Assembly: GCF_003008535.1 (NCBI RefSeq)
Contig: NZ_CP027666.1
Coordinates: 1,410,001 to 1,474,000, forward strand
Source: Ottowia oryzae
GTDB taxonomy: Bacteria > Pseudomonadota > Gammaproteobacteria > Burkholderiales > Burkholderiaceae_C
DNA length: 64,000 nt
Direction: 5' to 3'
Part shown: positions 60,801 to 64,000 of the stretch, one piece after another
Numbering within the stretch: the first letter of the stretch is position 1
How the letters are laid out: every line of letters starts with the position of its first letter
The notes under the pieces: model-generated
Database searches by the model: none
The model's input: only the letters and a program-made list of their open reading frames with translations
What the model was told of the DNA's origin: nothing
Program-made: the position numbers and the translations under genes

Positions 60801-61559
60801 ATGAAAGCCCTGCGCGCCAGCTGGCTGCTGCTGCGCGGCGGGGCACACCTGCTGGGCGGCTGGTGGACCATCCGCACACGCTTTGCAAAGCTCACCCAGG
60901 CCCAGCGCGAGGCAGAAGTGCAGCGCTGGGCTGCAGGTTTCTTGCGCGTGTGGCGCATCGATTTGCAAGTGCGTGGCACGCCGCCGGCCGGTGGCCCGCT
61001 GATGCTGGTGGCCAACCACATCTCGTGGCTGGACATTTTGGTCATGCACGCCGCCGGGTTCTGCCGCTTTGTCGCCAAGTCCGACATCAAGGGCTGGCCG
61101 GTGATCGGCACCATGGCCACCGAGGCGGGCACGCTCTACATCGAGCGCGAATCGCGCCGCGATGCACTGCGCGTGGTGCACCACATGCGCGATGCACTGC
61201 TGCGCGGCGAGGTGGTCGGCGTCTTCCCCGAAGGCACCACCAGCGACGGCCGCACCTTGCTGCCGTTTCACGCCAACCTGATCCAGGCGGCCATCTCGGC
61301 GCAGTCGTCCGTGCTGCCGGTGGCGCTGGAATTCGTCGACATGCGCACCGGCGCCATCAGCATGGCGCCGATCTACATTGGCGATCAAAGCTTGGGCGGC
61401 TCGGTGTGGCGCACGCTGACCACGCCCGGCATACGCGCCGTTGTCAGCTATGGCGCGCCGCAGCCTCCGCAGGGGCATGAGCGGCGCGAGTGGGCGGCCA
61501 GCTTGCGCGACGACGTGGCGGCGCTGCGCGGGCCGTCGGCGGGTAGTGCCAAGTTATAG
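60801..61559 (+). CDS. Lysophospholipid acyltransferase, PlsC family
   Basis: A 252-residue 1-acyl-sn-glycerol-3-phosphate acyltransferase-like enzyme of the inner membrane. Seen: motif I NHISWLD near residue 73, motif II GTLYIERESRRD near 112, motif III VGVFPEGTTSDG near 139, and VLPVALEFVD near 174. An N-terminal hydrophobic segment precedes the domain. The start MKALRASWLLLRGG is chosen because the frame upstream lies within pyrC'. A repeat follows the stop. Confidence 0.9.
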   Translation: MKALRASWLLLRGGAHLLGGWWTIRTRFAKLTQAQREAEVQRWAAGFLRVWRIDLQVRGTPPAGGPLMLVANHISWLDILVMHAAGFCRFVAKSDIKGWPVIGTMATEAGTLYIERESRRDALRVVHHMRDALLRGEVVGVFPEGTTSDGRTLLPFHANLIQAAISAQSSVLPVALEFVDMRTGAISMAPIYIGDQSLGGSVWRTLTTPGIRAVVSYGAPQPPQGHERREWAASLRDDVAALRGPSAGSAKL

Positions 61560-61617
61560 ATAAAAAAGCCTTCTGGCGCCCTATGCGCCAGCGCTGGCAG
61601 CTATCATTTAAATAGTG
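61558..61617. repeat. Dispersed repeat copy 10
   Basis: ATAAAAAAGCCTTCTGGCGC, then CTATGCGCCAGCGCTGGCAG and CTATCATTTAAATAG. One of the best-preserved copies; it lies between the convergent plsC-like and fbpC genes. Confidence 0.75.
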
Positions 61618-61652
61618 CTTCCGCCTTCTGGTCGGACGCGCGTGCGCCCAGT

Positions 61653-62723
61653 TCAGGCGCTTTCAGCCGGAAACGTCACCACATGGTCCACCGCCGGGCG
61701 GATGCCGATGTGTTCGCCGATCTGGTGGTCGTGGTGGCTGGGCACGTGCGCCATCACCGTTTCGCCGCTGGGCAGGCGCAGGGTGTAGAGAAACTCCGAG
61801 CCGCGAAACGCCTTGCGAAGCACCTCAGCCTTCACCGGCGCGCTGTCGTCGTGCACGATGTCGTCGGCGCGCAGCAGCAGGTCGCAGCGCTCGCCGCCAT
61901 CGGCGCCCGGCAGCGGGCAGTCGGTTACGTTGCGCAGCGTGCCCAGGGGCGTGTCGATCCGCGCGCCGTCGGCGGTGGCGACGATGTGCGCGGGCACGAA
62001 GACGCCGTGGCCAATGAAATCCGCCACGAAGCGCGTGGCCGGGCGGTGGTACAGGCTGTACGCGTCGTCCCACTGGTGCAGGCGGCCCTGCTGCATCACG
62101 CCGATCTGGTCGCCAATGGCGAAGGCTTCCAGCTGGTCGTGGGTGACGAACAGCGCCGTGGCGCCCGCGGCCTTGAGGATGCCGCGCAGCTCATGCGCCA
62201 GGCGCTCGCGCAAGTCCACATCGAGGTTGGAAAACGGCTCGTCCAGCAGCAGCAGGCGGGGTGAGGGCGCCATGGCGCGCGCCAGGGCTACGCGCTGTTG
62301 CTGCCCGCCCGACAACTCGTGCGGGAAGCGCTTTTCGCTGCCGGTCAGATCGACCAGTGCCAGCACCTCGGCCACGCGGGCGCGGCGTTCGGCGGCGGCC
62401 AAATGCTTCAGGCCAAAGCCCACGTTGTGCGCCACGTCCAGGTGCGGGAACAGCGCGTAGTCCTGAAACACCATGCCGATGCGGCGGCGTTCGGGCGCGA
62501 CGTGCACGCGCGCGCTGCTGACCACTTCATCGCCCAGGCGGATTTCGCCGGCGCTGACGCGCTCCAGCCCCGCCACGGCGCGCAGCAGCGTGGTCTTGCC
62601 GCAGCCTGAGGGGCCAATCAGCACCCCGATATCGCCCGCGCGCAGGCCCAGCGTGGCCCCCAGGACGGCGGGGCGTTCGGCGCCGGGGTAGCGCACGTCC
62701 ACCTGGTTGATCTGCAAGAACAT
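61653..62723 (-). CDS. fbpC: Fe(III)-type ABC transporter ATP-binding protein
   Basis: A 356-residue ATPase of the FbpC/PotA-like group, energising ferric iron or a related anion/cation import at the inner membrane. Seen: Walker A IGPSGCGKTTLLRAVAG near residue 32, FQDYALFPHLDVAHNVGFGL near 85, signature LSGGQQQRVALARAMA near 136 and Walker B LLLLDEPFSNLD near 158. A C-terminal TOBE-like regulatory domain follows. It is divergent from the permease gene at the window edge, sharing an 83-100 nt control region. The substrate is inferred from family resemblance. Confidence 0.88.
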   Translation of the reverse strand: MFLQINQVDVRYPGAERPAVLGATLGLRAGDIGVLIGPSGCGKTTLLRAVAGLERVSAGEIRLGDEVVSSARVHVAPERRRIGMVFQDYALFPHLDVAHNVGFGLKHLAAAERRARVAEVLALVDLTGSEKRFPHELSGGQQQRVALARAMAPSPRLLLLDEPFSNLDVDLRERLAHELRGILKAAGATALFVTHDQLEAFAIGDQIGVMQQGRLHQWDDAYSLYHRPATRFVADFIGHGVFVPAHIVATADGARIDTPLGTLRNVTDCPLPGADGGERCDLLLRADDIVHDDSAPVKAEVLRKAFRGSEFLYTLRLPSGETVMAHVPSHHDHQIGEHIGIRPAVDHVVTFPAESA

Positions 62724-62730
62724 GGCGTCG

Positions 62731-62748
62731 ATTGTAGATACGTACAAT
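62731..62748. promoter_or_regulatory. Palindrome with overlapping divergent -10 boxes between fbpC and fbpB
   Basis: ATTGTAGATACGTACAAT is an inverted repeat (ATTGTA-N6-TACAAT). Each arm is a TACAAT -10-like hexamer for one direction, 7 nt upstream of fbpC on the minus strand. Next to it, CAATTCTCATT contains the half-site ATTCTCATT seen in Fur boxes. A shared operator for iron-responsive control is possible but unproven. Confidence 0.4.
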
Positions 62749-62823
62749 TCTCATTTGGCCCGTTCGCCGAGTTGGCGGGCCAGGCGCGCTGCGCTTGTTC
62801 TGTTTTCTTTGCCCCCACGACCC

Positions 62824-64000
62824 TTGCGCGCGCTGCCTACCCTGTTGCTTGTCCTGCTGGCCTTCGTGCTGGTGTTGCCGGTGCTGGCGGTGGGCGCGTC
62901 CTGGCTGCAGTGGAACGAGGTCTCGGCGCAGATCCTGCGCGAAATGGCCGCCACGGTGCTGCCCGAGTATTTGTGGGTCACCGTCAAGCTGACGCTGATG
63001 GTGGGCGTGGGCGTGATCGCCATGGGCGTGCCCGCAGCGGTGCTGGTCACGGTGTTCGACTTTCCCGGCCGCCGCAGCTTTGAATGGCTGCTGCTGCTGC
63101 CGCTGGCCATGCCGGCCTACGTCACCGCGTACGCGTACACCGACTTCCTGCAGTTCTCCGGCCCGCTGCAGGTGTGGCTGCGCGCCACTTTCGGGCTGGA
63201 AGGCCGCCTGCTGCCCGAAGTGCGCAGCGTGGGCGGCGCGGCCTGGGTGTTCTCGTTCTCGATGTACCCGTACGTCTATCTGCTGGCACGCACCGCGCTG
63301 GCAGAGCGCGCGCCGCAGCTGATGGAGGCCGCGCGCCTGCTGGGAGCATCGCTGCCTCGCCGGTTGATGGAAGTGGCGCTGCCCATGGCGCGCCCGGCCA
63401 TTGCGGCGGGCACGGCCCTGGCGCTGATGGAGGTGCTGGCCGACTACGGCGTGTCGGCCTACTTTGGCATTCAGACCTTCACCGCCGGTATCTACAAAGC
63501 CTGGCTGTCGATGGACAACCGCGTGGCCGCCGCGCAACTGGCCACGCTGCTGCTGGCGCTGGTGGTCGTGCTGCTGTGGCTGGAGCAGCGCGCCCAGCGC
63601 CGCCTGCGCTTTGTTGGCAGCGCCACGGCGCGCGCCAGCTCCAGCGAGGCGCGGCCCATCGTGCTGACGGGCGGGCGCCGTGCGCTGGCCTGGGTGCTGT
63701 GCCTGCTGCCGGTGTTGATGGGCTTTGTGCTGCCGGTGGCTTTCATGCTGCGCCCGCTGGCGGCCGACTGGTCGGTGCTGCCGTGGGACCGCTTCCTCGT
63801 CTGGGCCTGGAACAGCATCCGCCTGGGCGCCATCACCGCGGCGCTGGCGGTGCTGGCGGCGTGGTTCATCGCCTACAGCGTGCGCCGCGCGCCCACGCCG
63901 CTGCGGCGCGGCGCGGCCCAACTGGTGGCGCTGGGCTACGCCGTGCCGGGCGCGGTCATCGTGGTGGGCATGCTGCTGCCCGTGGGCTGGGTGCAGGCGC
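62824..64000 (+). CDS. fbpB: Fe(III)-type ABC transporter permease, 3' end cut by window edge
   Basis: An open frame of at least 392 codons to the window end. It starts as RALPTLLLVLLAFVLVLPVL and continues with hydrophobic helices. Two BindingPD-type permease halves are visible, the first with the EAA-like loop MEAARLLGASLPRRLMEVALP and LPLAMPAYVTAYAYTDFLQ. The second half begins near 63780 (WAWNSIRLGAITAALAVLA). This is the FbpB/SfuB architecture. No ATG is in frame near the start; TTG at 62824 is listed, with TTG at 62809 and 62755 as alternatives. Partner of the divergent ATPase. Confidence 0.85.
   Translation, partial: MRALPTLLLVLLAFVLVLPVLAVGASWLQWNEVSAQILREMAATVLPEYLWVTVKLTLMVGVGVIAMGVPAAVLVTVFDFPGRRSFEWLLLLPLAMPAYVTAYAYTDFLQFSGPLQVWLRATFGLEGRLLPEVRSVGGAAWVFSFSMYPYVYLLARTALAERAPQLMEAARLLGASLPRRLMEVALPMARPAIAAGTALALMEVLADYGVSAYFGIQTFTAGIYKAWLSMDNRVAAAQLATLLLALVVVLLWLEQRAQRRLRFVGSATARASSSEARPIVLTGGRRALAWVLCLLPVLMGFVLPVAFMLRPLAADWSVLPWDRFLVWAWNSIRLGAITAALAVLAAWFIAYSVRRAPTPLRRGAAQLVALGYAVPGAVIVVGMLLPVGWVQA

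Noticed and set aside
62527..63921. A 464-codon minus-strand frame opposite the permease
   Set aside because: It is very rich in Gln, His and Arg and antisense to a recognisable ABC permease, whose own frame lacks an ATG start and so is easily missed.

Overview
The window is about 64 kb of GC-rich chromosomal DNA that looks like a betaproteobacterium of the order Burkholderiales, most likely family Comamonadaceae. Three things point there: the gene content and local order (rubredoxin-pilGHIJ-chpA, yqgE-ruvX-pyrR-pyrB, dusB-fis-purH, accBC-prmA-DUF3426-PfkB), an IPTL-CTERM surface protein, and ten copies of a short dispersed repeat built around a core like GCGCTGGCAGCTAT next to an AT-rich tail. 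No phage, transposase, CRISPR array or tRNA was seen. Almost everything is core genome.

Layout. 1-2840: the 3' part of an rRNA operon (23S missing its 5' end, 5S, terminator). 2956-5779: tldD, then an aromatic-amino-acid attenuator (a 24-codon leader peptide containing FYFSYFWF, plus competing antiterminator and terminator hairpins) in front of DAHP synthase. 6070-11379: a small unknown gene and two secreted DUF11-type proteins flanking mpl. 11663-20426: type II NADH dehydrogenase, an unknown gene overlapping a TlpA thioredoxin, accBC, prmA, a zinc-ribbon/DUF3426 membrane protein and a PfkB kinase. 20637-25793: a histone H1-like protein and nrdB/nrdA, with a pair of NrdR boxes upstream of nrdA. 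26065-32209: DUF3108 protein, M61 peptidase, DsbC, a UbiH-type hydroxylase and a MOSC protein. 32244-36614: a two-component system directly upstream of cstA-ybdD. 36665-42569: ychF, alkB, yqaA, dusB-fis and purH. 42673-45815: a secreted small protein, hemL, a ThiD-like kinase and rubredoxin. 45896-55767: a type IV pilus chemosensory operon (pilG, pilH, pilI, pilJ and a 2077-residue ChpA). 55804-61559: yqgE, ruvX, pyrR, pyrB, a hisC and a catalytically degenerate dihydroorotase (pyrC'), then a PlsC-type acyltransferase. 61653-64000: a divergent Fe(III)-type ABC transporter pair, ATPase and permease, the latter cut by the window edge.

How genes work together. The pyr block is a chain of start/stop overlaps whose dihydroorotase lacks the metal-binding HxH, the arrangement expected of an ATCase with a non-catalytic DHOase partner. 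The Pil-Chp genes form one signalling array without a visible CheR/PilK or CheB. The sensor kinase/regulator pair next to cstA-ybdD suggests a locally controlled uptake system.

The most interesting signals are the DAHP-synthase attenuator, whose leader peptide appears to be translated from a nearly leaderless RNA; a recurring TACAAT-like -10 box placed only 5-10 nt before the start codon of at least seven genes; and the dispersed repeat, two copies of which lie in frame inside coding sequences (purH and the DUF3108 gene).
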